A DNA stretch of 37,678 nt from NCBI GenBank assembly GCA_028717805.1, contig JAQUNC010000018.1, forward strand, positions 1 to 37,678. The letters are read 5' to 3'. Below the pieces are notes generated by a model, which was not told the DNA's origin, did not search any database, and saw only the letters and a program-made list of their open reading frames with translations. This document shows positions 16,218 through 24,519 of this stretch, piece by piece. How positions within the stretch are numbered: the first letter of the stretch is position 1; each line of letters begins with the position of its first letter. The DNA comes from Atribacterota bacterium. Lineage in GTDB: Bacteria > Atribacterota > Phoenicimicrobiia > Phoenicimicrobiales > Stramentimicrobiaceae. A program made the translations under genes and the position numbers.

Positions 16218-17711
16218 CTATTTCTTGTCCTTTTTGGCTAATATTTGGCGAACCACCTCTTCATCATTATGATAAATAACTTGATTATGATAAACCTGTT
16301 CATTCTCAGGACCCTTCCCGGCAATTAAGACAATATCATTTTCTTCAGCCATCTGAAGGGCAAAATTGATTGCTTTCACACGATCCAGAATTACTCTATA
16401 ATTACCATTTTCTACCTCTTGAAATCCACTTTCTATTTCTTTTGAGATTATTGCCGGATTTTCACTGCGAGGATTATCAGCTGTAATTATACTGTAATCA
16501 CTGTATTTTCCAACCACCTGTCCCATCTTTTTTCTTACTCGGTTATCCCTTTCTCCACCGTGACCAAAAATAGTAATAATCTTGTTTCTGGAGAACAGCC
16601 TCAGTGTTTTTAAAATATGCTCTAAACCATGAAAATTATGAGCAAAATCTACAATAATGGTATAAGGTTGTCCGTAATCCAGAATTTTATATCGGCCTGG
16701 AGCGCCAGAAAACTTTCGAAAAGCACTGGCAATGATATCTAAGGGGATCCCCTGACTTGTCGCAGCTGCAATAGCAGCCAGGGCATTATAAACATTATAA
16801 ATACCACTCATATTTAATAAAATATCCACTTCCCCCTGAGGAGTTTCCGCGGTAAAATGGATTTCTTTTAGATGTAAAACTATATTACGAGCATGAAACA
16901 TTGATTTTTGTTTTTTTATCCCATAAGTTAGTACATCAGTCTTCAGACAGTCCATAAATTTATGAGCATATTTCTCATCTATATTTATAATGCCTTTTTT
17001 GCTGGATATATCTTTGCAGGATTCATTCAAAGAAAGAAATAACCTCTTTTTGCTCTCTAAATAATTAGCAAAATTTTTATGAATTTCAAAATGTTCATCG
17101 CTAATATTGGTAAAAATGGCTATATCAAAATCACAGCCCTCTACCCTGGATAAACTCAGGGCATGTGATGATACCTCCATAATGGCATAATCGGTCTGAT
17201 AGGATAACATCTGGCAAAAAGTCTTTTGTAAATCAAGGGATTCCATAGTAGTCATCCTGGAATGAACAGTTTGATTATTGATAATATTCTCCACAGTTGT
17301 TAAAAGACCAATTTTTTTCTGAGCTTCCTCCAGAATTGCCTTAATCATGTAAGCCACTGTGGTCTTGCCGTTAGTACCAGTAATGCCTATCAATTTCAAT
17401 TTTCGAGAAGGATAATGGTAATAGCGATTAGCCAAAAAAGCCAGTGCTTTTCTGGTATCTTTAACTAATATGGTAGTAATATCTGAATTTATAGGAAGAT
17501 CTTTCTGTAGTAAAATAACCTTAGCTCCTCTGTTAATTGCCTCTGGTATGTAGTAATGGCCATCAGTTACAAAGCCAACAATGCAGACAAATAAATTTCC
17601 CGGTTCCACCGATTTAGAATTTTGCGATAAGCCGTTTATTTCTATTTCAATGCTTCCCTGTATTTTTTCAACAGGTAAATCCTGGATTAAAGTTGATAAT
17701 TTCATAATCAA
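16218..17711 (-). CDS. murE: UDP-MurNAc-L-Ala-D-Glu--2,6-diaminopimelate ligase MurE
   Basis: It adds the third stem-peptide residue. The 497-aa protein has the ATP loop GITGTNGKTTVAYM (residues 109-122). It also has MEVSSHALSLSRVEG, a TNISDEHFEIHKNFANYLESKK region holding the lysine normally carbamylated (quoted segments kept short), and HGGERDNRVRKKMG. The DNPR motif at residues 412-415 is the signature of meso-diaminopimelate specificity, which implies DAP-type peptidoglycan. The start is TTG 17711, with GAGG spaced 6 nt upstream; ATG 17705 is an alternative with poor spacing. The upstream gap to the PBP gene is 107 nt and contains a hairpin. Confidence 0.95.
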   Translation of the reverse strand: MIMKLSTLIQDLPVEKIQGSIEIEINGLSQNSKSVEPGNLFVCIVGFVTDGHYYIPEAINRGAKVILLQKDLPINSDITTILVKDTRKALAFLANRYYHYPSRKLKLIGITGTNGKTTVAYMIKAILEEAQKKIGLLTTVENIINNQTVHSRMTTMESLDLQKTFCQMLSYQTDYAIMEVSSHALSLSRVEGCDFDIAIFTNISDEHFEIHKNFANYLESKKRLFLSLNESCKDISSKKGIINIDEKYAHKFMDCLKTDVLTYGIKKQKSMFHARNIVLHLKEIHFTAETPQGEVDILLNMSGIYNVYNALAAIAAATSQGIPLDIIASAFRKFSGAPGRYKILDYGQPYTIIVDFAHNFHGLEHILKTLRLFSRNKIITIFGHGGERDNRVRKKMGQVVGKYSDYSIITADNPRSENPAIISKEIESGFQEVENGNYRVILDRVKAINFALQMAEENDIVLIAGKGPENEQVYHNQVIYHNDEEVVRQILAKKDKK

Positions 17712-17805
17712 TTTTTACCTCTGATATTATTCTTGCCCTGCTATTTTTTATCTAATTTCACTGACCAGGAATATCTTACTTGATATTAATTAAAAAGTAA
17801 ACTGT

Positions 17806-17840
17806 TCTTTCAATTCCTTTATTCAGGAGGAATTGAAAGA
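17806..17840 (-). promoter_or_regulatory. Hairpin spanning the PBP stop codon
   Basis: A perfect 12-bp inverted repeat, TCTTTCAATTCC and GGAATTGAAAGA (17806-17817 and 17829-17840), encloses the TAA of the upstream PBP gene in an 11-nt loop. A TTTACTTTTTAATT stretch follows within about 10 nt on the minus strand. It could be a leaky terminator or a processing site between the PBP gene and murE. Confidence 0.5.
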
Positions 17841-19516
17841 TAAGGCAATGTTTTTGAGGCAATTTCTTGGAAAACGGGCGCGGCAACTGTCCCTCCATAA
17901 TAACTACCTTTAGGCTCATCCAGCATAACTAAAATTGCTATTTCTGGCTCATCTACAGGTGCATACCCTGCAAACCAGGAAGTAAATTTTTCATTAGAAT
18001 ATCTTCCCAATGCAAAATCAAATTTCTGAGAGGTGCCAGTTTTCCCAGCCGCTGGGTAATGTTTTAATTTTGCTCTAGAACCGGTACCATTGTCCACCAC
18101 TTCCTGTAAAATGCGGGACATCGTCTTGGCAGTACGTGGTGAAATAACCTGCCGCACCTCTTCAGGATAATATTGTTTAACAATATTATCCTCTTCATCC
18201 AATATTTTACTGACTATTAAAGGTTTCATCAAAACACCATTATTGGCAATTGCCGCCACACCCATCACCAGTTGTAATGGTGTTACCGATATTTCCTGAC
18301 CAATAGATAAAGATGCGTTGGAAATCTTAGACCACTTACTTACCGGTCTGAATAAACCGTCAGATTCTCCGGGAAGATCTATCCCAGTTTTTTCACCAAA
18401 TCCAAACTTACTTATTGATTCAGCAAAAATATTTTTATCAATGCGAGTGCCAACTTCGATTACACCAACATTACAGGAATTTTTAACAATCTCTGTTAAA
18501 TCCTGATAGCCATGGGGATCAATATCACGAATTACTGTTCCCTGATACTTTATCCAGCCTTTACAGTTAAAATGATCCGATAAACTAGCATAACCGTGTT
18601 CTAAAGCAGTAGCTATAGTAAATATTTTGAAGGTTGAACCTGGTTCATAATTATCAGTAATAGCGCGGTTTCGTCGATAAGCTTCTGATGAATCCTGATA
18701 ATTATTGCTATTGAAGGAAGGCCTTACAGCTAAACTTAAAATTTCACCTGTTTTGGGATTAACAACAATAGCCACTGCTGATTTGGGTTGATATTGTTGG
18801 AAGGCTTTGTGGAGAGCCTCTTCAGTAATGTATTGTATTACTTCATCTATAGAAAGGACAATAGATAATCCATTTTTGGAAGGTTGTATCATTTCTGTGC
18901 TGAGGGGTATTTTTGCTCCGGAAGCGTCTCTTTCCATCACTATCAGGCCGGACTGGCTTTTTAATTTGTTATCAAAATATAATTCCAGACCTTCTAATCC
19001 TTGATTATCTATGCCCACAAAACCAATTAAATTGGCAGCAAGAGATTCTTTGGGATAGAATCTTTTATTTTCGGTTACAAAGTCAAGTCCTTCCAGATTT
19101 AAGCTTTTTATTTCTTCATATTTCTCCTGAGAAAGTTTACGATCAATCCAGACAAAGTATCTTTCTTTGGTTAATTCATTTTCTACATCCTGATAAGTTA
19201 AACCAAGTTTAGAAGAAAGTAATCGGGAGGTTTGCTCAGGTTGTTCAATTCTATAAGGAATGGCAAATAATGATTTTGACTCGACATTTGTGGCTAATTT
19301 TTTAAAATTCCGGTCAAAAATCATCCCTCTTTTACCATCTACAATATATGAGGTGACATGCTCTTTACGAGCAAGTTCATGCAAAACGCTACTTCCTAAC
19401 ACCTGTATGTTATAAAGTCGGTAGATAAGTAATAAAAAAATTAATATAAATACAATAAATAAAAAAAGGATTCTTTCTCTTTTTTCTAAAAAATGCACCA
19501 AAACAACATGCCTCAT
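17819..19516 (-). CDS. ftsI: Septal peptidoglycan D,D-transpeptidase (class B PBP, FtsI type)
   Basis: This class B penicillin-binding protein cross-links septal peptidoglycan as the partner of FtsW. Of 565 aa, the short cytoplasmic tail is followed by one membrane anchor (about residues 16-36) and a dimerisation domain (KRGMIFDRNFKKLATN). The transpeptidase domain carries the serine motif STFK (Ser294, Lys297), SCN (347-349) and KTG (492-494). There are no C-terminal PASTA repeats, so it is closer to FtsI than to SpoVD/PBP2X. ATG at 19516 is 17 nt after ftsL; its ribosome binding site is weak. Its stop codon sits in a hairpin loop. Confidence 0.95.
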   Translation of the reverse strand: MRHVVLVHFLEKRERILFLFIVFILIFLLLIYRLYNIQVLGSSVLHELARKEHVTSYIVDGKRGMIFDRNFKKLATNVESKSLFAIPYRIEQPEQTSRLLSSKLGLTYQDVENELTKERYFVWIDRKLSQEKYEEIKSLNLEGLDFVTENKRFYPKESLAANLIGFVGIDNQGLEGLELYFDNKLKSQSGLIVMERDASGAKIPLSTEMIQPSKNGLSIVLSIDEVIQYITEEALHKAFQQYQPKSAVAIVVNPKTGEILSLAVRPSFNSNNYQDSSEAYRRNRAITDNYEPGSTFKIFTIATALEHGYASLSDHFNCKGWIKYQGTVIRDIDPHGYQDLTEIVKNSCNVGVIEVGTRIDKNIFAESISKFGFGEKTGIDLPGESDGLFRPVSKWSKISNASLSIGQEISVTPLQLVMGVAAIANNGVLMKPLIVSKILDEEDNIVKQYYPEEVRQVISPRTAKTMSRILQEVVDNGTGSRAKLKHYPAAGKTGTSQKFDFALGRYSNEKFTSWFAGYAPVDEPEIAILVMLDEPKGSYYGGTVAAPVFQEIASKTLPYLSIPPE

Positions 19517-19533
19517 CCATTAAAAAATGATAT

Positions 19534-19974
19534 TTACTGATTGCGAAATATCTGTAAATTAGCAAACTCTTTGAAAAAAGTTCCGGCTTCTAAGAATTTG
19601 CCTCTCTGATCCAATTCTGAAGGTTGTTCTGCTGTCATATTGTTATTGATATAGCTGGGAAGCATAGCAATAAATTCTATTTTTTCTGGTCGGCACATAC
19701 CGAGTTCCTGAACCGCTATGTTTTCAACTCGGGTTAAAGAAGAAAGGCTTTCTACAGTAGATTCCAGTTGATATTTTTGTACCAGAAGTTCATCCTTTCT
19801 CTTCTCCAGATCAATAGACTGATAACCTAATTTCATCAGGATGATATTACTGCAAATATATCCAATAATCAGTAAACTTACCATAATAATGGAAAAAATA
19901 AAAAAAGAGAATGATAACCGGTGATGTTTTAACGGAAATTGTTCACTTTCCTCCATAGAAACAATGTCTTTCAT
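19534..19974 (-). CDS. ftsL: FtsL-like divisome protein
   Basis: This is a small bitopic membrane protein of 146 aa. Residues 1-21 are cytoplasmic, and about 22-45 form one hydrophobic span (FSFFIFSIIMVSLLIIGYI). A coiled-coil segment follows (about 56-85, DLEKRKDELLVQKYQLESTV), then a VENIAVQELGM segment typical of the FtsL/DivIC superfamily. Sequence similarity in this family is low, so identity rests on architecture and on its position between rsmH and the septal PBP, the canonical ftsL slot. It would form a complex with FtsQ and an FtsB/DivIC-like protein, which is not in the window. The ATG at 19974 lies 15 nt after rsmH. Confidence 0.88.
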   Translation of the reverse strand: MKDIVSMEESEQFPLKHHRLSFSFFIFSIIMVSLLIIGYICSNIILMKLGYQSIDLEKRKDELLVQKYQLESTVESLSSLTRVENIAVQELGMCRPEKIEFIAMLPSYINNNMTAEQPSELDQRGKFLEAGTFFKEFANLQIFRNQ

Positions 19975-19989
19975 TTTTTAGACACTTCC

Positions 19990-20907
19990 TTATACACATA
20001 TTTTTTCGGCTAACCTCATTCTTGCACTACGAGCTCTGGGATTTTGTCTGATTTCCTCCTCTACAGGATAAATCGGCTTTTTAAATAATCTTCTCAAACC
20101 ATAACCATACTGATTTATTATTTCCTGCTTTTCCCATTCTCGAAAGGTATTCTTAACCACTCTGTCTTCCAGGGAATGATATGATATTACTCCTATTCTG
20201 CCTCTTTGTTCTAAAAGCCTTATTGCTTGAAACAGAGCTTCCTTTAATACGGACAACTCTTTATTTACCTCGATTCTGATAGCTTGAAATACCTTAGTTG
20301 CCGGATGTAAGCGCCATTTTCCTTTCTTATGCTTGGCATAAAAATTGGTAATCAATTGTGCCAGCTGACTGGTAGTTTCTAAGGAATTCCTTTTTCTTTC
20401 CTCAACAATTATTCTAGCTAGAGAACGAGAAAAACGTTCTTCCCCATATCTGCTAAATATTTCTGCTAATTGCCTTTCCGAATAACGGTTTACTACATAG
20501 CGAGCATCTAATTCTTCGCTTAAATCCATTCTCATATCCAGCAAGCTTTCTTTGTTAAAACTAAATCCCCGGTATGGAGTGTCAACTTGATGAGAAGAGA
20601 TTCCCAGGTCAAAAAAGATACCGGATACTGCAGCAAATCCTAAGCTATGTAAGACTATTTCTAAATCAGAAAAGTTAGCTTTTACCAACACAATTCTATC
20701 CTGATAGTCTTTTAATTTTTCTCGGGTAAATTCCAGCGCTTCTATATCCTGATCAAATCCAACAAGCCATCCTTCTGGATAAATCTTCTCAATAATTTTT
20801 TGGGCATGACCACCTCCGCCAAGGGTACAATCAACATATATTCCTGTCTTCCTGGTAATCAGATTTACCAAAACTTGTTCTGGCATTACAGGAATATGAG
20901 AAGTCAT
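19990..20907 (-). CDS. rsmH: 16S rRNA (cytosine-1402-N4)-methyltransferase RsmH
   Basis: This SAM-dependent enzyme N4-methylates C1402 in the 16S rRNA decoding centre. The 305-aa protein opens with the characteristic HIPVMPEQVLVNL. The SAM-binding loop is YVDCTLGGGGHAQKI, followed by GFDQDIEAL, FFDLGISSHQVD and the RGFSFNKESLLDMRMD signature. The C-terminal ISYHSLEDRVVKNTFREWE is also diagnostic. It starts 2 nt after mraZ with an AGGA ribosome binding site. Its place as second gene of the dcw cluster is conserved across bacteria. Confidence 0.98.
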   Translation of the reverse strand: MTSHIPVMPEQVLVNLITRKTGIYVDCTLGGGGHAQKIIEKIYPEGWLVGFDQDIEALEFTREKLKDYQDRIVLVKANFSDLEIVLHSLGFAAVSGIFFDLGISSHQVDTPYRGFSFNKESLLDMRMDLSEELDARYVVNRYSERQLAEIFSRYGEERFSRSLARIIVEERKRNSLETTSQLAQLITNFYAKHKKGKWRLHPATKVFQAIRIEVNKELSVLKEALFQAIRLLEQRGRIGVISYHSLEDRVVKNTFREWEKQEIINQYGYGLRRLFKKPIYPVEEEIRQNPRARSARMRLAEKICV

Positions 20908-20909
20908 TA

Positions 20910-21347
20910 TTAATCCTGCCCTTCTTTTTCATAGATACGCTCAGCTATGTCTTCATATGACTGTTCTGTCTCTTCGGCATATCCATTCCATTGTTTTAAA
21001 TCCCATATTTCAATTCGTTCAAATACTCCTATGATTACTACATTCTTTTCTATCCCGGCATAATCTCTCAAGTGTTTAGCTATTACTACTCTTCCCTGTT
21101 GATCAAAACTACTTATCAATGCTCGGGAGGCTAAAGTTCTTTTAAAAGCCCTGGCATCCTTTTTCCCGAAGGGAAGATTCTGCAGGTTATGAGATAGTTT
21201 TTCCCATTCCTCCATAGGGTAGACAAACAGACATTTATCCAAACCGAAAGTTATAATAAAGTTATCCCCTAAATTCTCTCTAAACTTAGCAGGCATAATG
21301 ATTCTGCTCTTTTTATCTAAGGAATGTTCATATTGCCCTAGAAACAT
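20910..21347 (-). CDS. mraZ: Transcriptional regulator MraZ
   Basis: This AbrB-like DNA-binding protein forms ring oligomers and regulates the dcw cluster. From ATG 21347 it is 145 aa, with two SpoVT-AbrB half-domains: MFLGQYEHSLDKKSRIIMPA at the N-terminus and FDQQGRVVIAKHLRDYAG near residues 80-100. The frame is open to a GTG at 21368, but the family starts at M-F-x-G, and GGAG lies 5 nt before ATG 21347. Three 10-bp repeats containing GTGGAG run straight into that ribosome binding site, so MraZ probably represses its own transcription and perhaps translation initiation. Confidence 0.95.
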   Translation of the reverse strand: MFLGQYEHSLDKKSRIIMPAKFRENLGDNFIITFGLDKCLFVYPMEEWEKLSHNLQNLPFGKKDARAFKRTLASRALISSFDQQGRVVIAKHLRDYAGIEKNVVIIGVFERIEIWDLKQWNGYAEETEQSYEDIAERIYEKEGQD

Positions 21348-21350
21348 CAT

Positions 21351-21380
21351 TTCTCCACTTTTCTCCACTTTTCTCCACTT
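21351..21380 (-). promoter_or_regulatory. Triple 10-bp direct repeat, probable MraZ operator
   Basis: The unit AAGTGGAGAA (minus strand) occurs three times in perfect tandem, a period of about one helical turn. MraZ proteins are known to bind short direct repeats spaced at 10 bp upstream of mraZ (TGGG-type in Enterobacteria, AAAGTG-type in Mollicutes). The repeats begin 3 nt after the -10 box, and the last unit contains the GGAG ribosome binding site. Confidence 0.85.
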
Positions 21381-21383
21381 TTT

Positions 21384-21389
21384 ATTATA
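21384..21389 (-). promoter_or_regulatory. -10 box of the mraZ/dcw promoter
   Basis: TATAAT on the minus strand lies directly upstream of the triple repeat. No good -35 is visible 17 nt further up (a T-rich hexamer only). The start site would fall inside the first MraZ repeat, so binding there should block RNA polymerase. Confidence 0.6.
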
Positions 21390-21513
21390 GTATACTACAA
21401 TTTTCTAAAAAAATCCTCTTTTTTTTAAAAAAATTAAAAAATTTTTTATTACCTGAAAAGAATTTATGCTGAGAGAAAATTAGAAAAGTGGTATTAGTAG
21501 TATAAATAAATAA

Positions 21514-21534
21514 CGCACCCTTATTAGGAGTGCG
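21514..21534 (-). terminator. rnpB terminator
   Basis: On the minus strand CGCACTC and GGGTGCG form a 7-bp stem with loop CTAATAA, followed by TTATTTATTTAT. It lies 18 nt beyond the 3' end of rnpB. Confidence 0.75.
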
Positions 21535-21552
21535 TGAAGATAATCAAAAATT

Positions 21553-21914
21553 GGTAAGTAAATCATAAGCCGAGTTCTGTCACTGTATTTACCATCAGGT
21601 AAAAATAGTGTGGTAATCATCTATCTGGAGTATAAGTTACCTTATACTTCTAGCGATCTACCCGAAAACTTATAGCGGGCCACTATCTGTTCTCTTCTTG
21701 ATCTTACTCCAAGCGGGGTTTGCTAAGCTTATTGGTCGCCCAATAACTGGTAGGCTCTTACCCTGCCTTTTCACCATTGCCAGAATACTGGCTGTCTCTT
21801 TTCTGTAGCACTTTCCTGGGATCACTCCCACTGGGTATTACCCAGCACTCTGCCCTACGGAGCTCGGACTTTCCTCAGGTTTACAAAAACCTGCGATTAC
21901 CTGATTTACTTACC
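21553..21914 (-). ncRNA. rnpB: RNase P RNA, bacterial class A type
   Basis: This is the catalytic RNA that matures the 5' ends of tRNAs. Read on the minus strand it has the conserved 5' block GAGGAAAGTCCGAGCTCC (21859-21876) and the 3' block ACAGAACTCGGCTTATG (21564-21580). The ends pair perfectly as P1: GGTAAGTAAATC with GATTTACTTACC. This sets the limits and gives a length of about 362 nt. Internal landmarks include the CAGGGTAAGAGCCTACC region and the CCAATAAGCTT stretch. A TATACT box lies about 30 nt upstream of the mature 5' end. Plus-strand reading frames here are meaningless shadows. Confidence 0.95.
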
Positions 21915-22120
21915 ATAATATATTCGATGGGTTCTTCTCCTATAGTATACCATATATATATCATATCTGGTAGTATATTCTTCTTAGAGAGTAGTGTGTT
22001 TTTGCTTGTAAGTTTGTTACAATAAATTTATTTACTTTTTATAAAATTTTTAGAAAGAATATATTATTCATATTTAATTTATTTTTTCCTAAGGCTTATA
22101 TTCTAAGGTGATAACTACCT

Positions 22121-22840
22121 TCAGGATGTTTCTTTCCAGATTAATATTCTGTTACAATTAGGACATATTATCAAGCAATCATCCTTCTGTAAATGATAAA
22201 TAATATCACTGGGGAGTGAAAGATTGCAGCCAGCACATATAGGACCTTCAATCTCAACAATAGCTTCCCCTCTCTTTTCATTCCATAACATGAGATACCT
22301 TTCCATTAAGGAATTATCATTGATTTGATCGGTAATTTCTTTTCTTTCTCTTTCTTTTTTCTGGATATACTGCTGAATTGTATTCTCTTCCTGTTCAACT
22401 TGTCGCTGTATCTCTTTTAATTGCTCTTTTAATTCTGCCAGTTCTCTTTCTATCTCACTTATTTTCAATTTGGTGCTATCTTCTTCATCCATAATTATCA
22501 GCAAATCTTCTTCAACCTTATCTAACTCTACCTGTAAAGATTCTATTACCCTCTGTAGCTGTTTTAATTCTTTAATATCACTAATTTTACCGCCATAAAG
22601 TTCATTCTTGTTTTTTTCGATTTTATCATTTAGAGCCTTGCTATCAATCTCTTTTCTTTTTATTCTTATTTGCAACTCTTTTAAAACATTTTTCTCTTGT
22701 TGACATTTTTTTTCTAAATTAGCTATTTGTCTTTCCTTTTCTCGAATACGGACTGGTAAACTAATACGTCTGGTATTCTCTTTAGCAATCTCATTATCTA
22801 TCTTCTGAAGTAGCAATAATGAGTATAATTGTTCTTTCAA
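22121..22840 (-). CDS. Coiled-coil zinc-ribbon protein (DUF164/CT398-like)
   Basis: The 239-aa protein has a long, strongly charged alpha-helical coiled coil (about residues 10-175, rich in E, K, Q and L heptads). A C-terminal zinc ribbon, CAGCNLSLP...CLIICPNCNRIL, has the spacing CxxC-x20-CxxxCPxC-like. This arrangement defines the C4-type zinc-ribbon family once called DUF164. The cellular role is unclear; family members have been linked to nucleic-acid or flagellar export functions in other phyla. The start is TTG 22840, with an excellent GGAGG 6 nt upstream. It lies just before rnpB, a neighbourhood seen in other bacteria. Confidence 0.85.
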   Translation of the reverse strand: MKEQLYSLLLLQKIDNEIAKENTRRISLPVRIREKERQIANLEKKCQQEKNVLKELQIRIKRKEIDSKALNDKIEKNKNELYGGKISDIKELKQLQRVIESLQVELDKVEEDLLIIMDEEDSTKLKISEIERELAELKEQLKEIQRQVEQEENTIQQYIQKKERERKEITDQINDNSLMERYLMLWNEKRGEAIVEIEGPICAGCNLSLPSDIIYHLQKDDCLIICPNCNRILIWKETS

Positions 22841-23176
22841 CAGTTTCCTCCTTATTATCTTTGGGATAATCTTTTCATCTAAGCTCTTCTTGAAGTAATC
22901 ATTGTTCTCACAATGTTTGTCTCAAAAGTCTCAACTAACTTCCCAGAAGGTAATCATAATATTTAAATAAAAAAGCCTTACTTTATTATCAAATAAAGTA
23001 AGGCTAATAATAAGCACGAGCAACACTGCTCAATCTTTTCTTCTTTTAGTCTTTGCGGCAATTTATCTATTATATCCTTCATTTTTTCATTTTCATATAA
23101 TTAAATTTGCTAAATCCTAAGACTTTAGTAAAAAAATAATAGGCTTATAGGTCTTTGAGATTATGGTGACATAAAT
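22841..23176. other. Gap between tRNA and zinc-ribbon gene
   Basis: This 336-nt stretch contains the tRNA terminator (22974-23005). Beyond that I see only AT-rich sequence and the ribosome binding site of the zinc-ribbon gene. No RNA gene or reading frame stands out. Confidence 0.6.
22974..23005 (-). terminator. Terminator of the tRNA transcript
   Basis: A perfect 14-bp stem, AGCCTTACTTTATT against AATAAAGTAAGGCT with a 4-nt loop, is followed on the minus strand by TTTTTTATTT. It is a textbook rho-independent terminator about 170 nt after the tRNA. Confidence 0.9.
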
Positions 23177-23252
23177 TGGTGGGCCCACCCGGATTCGAAC
23201 CAGGGACCGGCCGGTTATGAGCCGGCTGCTCTACCAACTGAGCTATGGGCCC
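23177..23252 (-). tRNA. tRNA with CAU anticodon (Ile2 or elongator Met)
   Basis: This is a full 76-nt cloverleaf with encoded CCA. The acceptor GGGCCCA pairs with TGGGCCC, the D stem is GCTC/GAGC, the anticodon stem is GCCGG/CCGGC with loop CTCATAA (anticodon CAT at 34-36), and the T arm is CCTGG-TTCGAAT-CCGGG. The G1-C72 pair and the lack of three consecutive G-C pairs in the initiator style rule out initiator tRNA. The CTCATAA loop and CGGTC variable loop look more like the lysidine-modified tRNA-Ile2 (compare Bacillus) than elongator Met, but this cannot be settled by eye. Confidence 0.95.
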
Positions 23253-23272
23253 CATAAAAAATGTCCTTTAAA

Positions 23273-23300
23273 AGTATAGCAGATATCAAGAGAAAGTCAA
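23273..23300 (-). promoter_or_regulatory. Promoter of the tRNA gene
   Basis: TTGACT (23295-23300), a 16-nt spacer and TATACT (23273-23278) on the minus strand form a strong sigma70-type promoter. Transcription should start near 23266, about 14 nt before the mature tRNA. Confidence 0.85.
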
Positions 23301-23348
23301 GGATTTATCTATTGCTAAATTGTTAAACTTATAAGGAGTTAAGTTACA

Positions 23349-24386
23349 TTAGAGATACAGATAGGTACTCCTTAATTGTCCGCAGGCAGCTTTAATATCC
23401 TGCCCCCTGGAATATCTGACTGTTACAGGTATGTGTTTTTCTCTCAATATTTTCTGAAAAGCATTAACGGTGTGCTCATCAGACGGAAACAGGTTATTAA
23501 GTCCATCTACAGGGCTGTAGATAATTAAGTTTATCTTGGCATCAAAATCAAAAATCATCTGGCTTAATTTATTTGCCTGCTGGAGACTGTCGTTAATTCC
23601 TTTTAACATCAGATATTCAAAAGTTACCTGTCTATTTTTTTTCTCATAGTAAATCTTGCAGGCATCTATTAACTTTCTCAATGGGTATTTCTTATTAACA
23701 GGCATTAATGCCGTTCTGGTTTTTTCATCTGCTGCGTGTAATGAAACAGACAACTCTACTTGCAGGGGAAATTCAGTAAACCTTATAATACCAGGGATGA
23801 TACCGCAGGTTGATACGGTTATCTTCCTGGCACCAATATTTAAACCTTGTTTTTCATTTAGGATTTCAATTGCATTAATAACATTTTCATAATTATCAAA
23901 AGGCTCACCCATACCCATAAAAACTATATTCTGAATACTTTCACCTGTAATCCTCCGTACAGATAGGATTTGTTCAATTATTTCTCCTGTTGACAAATCC
24001 CTCTTATATCCTCCTTTGCCGCTTGCACAAAAAAGGCAGTTCCATAGGCATCCTACCTGTGATGATATACATAATGTATTTCTATTATTATTCCTTATCA
24101 AAACAGTTTCAATATACTCATTATCAGTTAACTGAAAAAGAAATTTTTCTGAACCATCATAGGATTTCTGATTTTTAAGACATTTTATATCGATAATTGT
24201 AAAAATTGAATTCAATTTTTCTGCTAATTCTTTTGGTAAATTTGACATTTCTCCGAAGGAATTTACGTTTTTTTGATAAATCCATTGAAAAATCTGTTGA
24301 GCATGAAATGACTGGTATCCTTCTTGGTAAATAATATTTTTTAAGTTATCAAACTTTATTCCTTTGATATCAACTTTATCTTTCAT
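23349..24386 (-). CDS. rlmN: Dual-specificity RNA methyltransferase RlmN
   Basis: This radical SAM enzyme methylates C2 of A2503 in 23S rRNA and A37 in some tRNAs. The 345-aa protein has the radical SAM cysteines CLWNCLFC (Cys113, Cys117, Cys120) and the conserved QVGC and GMGEPFDNYENV motifs. A VELSVSLHAADEKTR segment follows, and the C-terminal catalytic cysteine is in IKAACGQL (Cys335). RNA-binding N-terminal region: about residues 1-100. The start is ATG 24386. Length and motifs are complete. It stands between a terminator (24420-24467) and the tRNA promoter. Confidence 0.97.
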   Translation of the reverse strand: MKDKVDIKGIKFDNLKNIIYQEGYQSFHAQQIFQWIYQKNVNSFGEMSNLPKELAEKLNSIFTIIDIKCLKNQKSYDGSEKFLFQLTDNEYIETVLIRNNNRNTLCISSQVGCLWNCLFCASGKGGYKRDLSTGEIIEQILSVRRITGESIQNIVFMGMGEPFDNYENVINAIEILNEKQGLNIGARKITVSTCGIIPGIIRFTEFPLQVELSVSLHAADEKTRTALMPVNKKYPLRKLIDACKIYYEKKNRQVTFEYLMLKGINDSLQQANKLSQMIFDFDAKINLIIYSPVDGLNNLFPSDEHTVNAFQKILREKHIPVTVRYSRGQDIKAACGQLRSTYLYL

Positions 24387-24419
24387 TTTTTTCCCTGTTT
24401 TGTTATACAGAAACAGAAA

Positions 24420-24467
24420 GTCGATGGAATATAAATTATACTGGGTAATCTATTCTATTCCATCGAC
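24420..24467 (-). terminator. Hairpin between the LolA-like gene and rlmN
   Basis: Perfect 12-bp arms GTCGATGGAATA (24420-24431) and TATTCCATCGAC (24456-24467) enclose a 24-nt loop. On the minus strand a TTTCTGTTTCTG tract follows. It is a probable terminator of the LolA-like gene. Confidence 0.7.
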
Positions 24468-24519
24468 ATTTATTACATCTCTCCTACTATCTCTGTATAC
24501 TAAATCTACTATCTCCTTC

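Noticed and set aside
21777-22025. Plus-strand open frame across 21777-22025
   Set aside because: It runs antisense through rnpB, which is certain from its conserved blocks and P1 pairing.
23177-23252. Initiator tRNA-Met
   Set aside because: It has a normal G1-C72 pair and lacks the three G-C pairs typical of the initiator anticodon stem.
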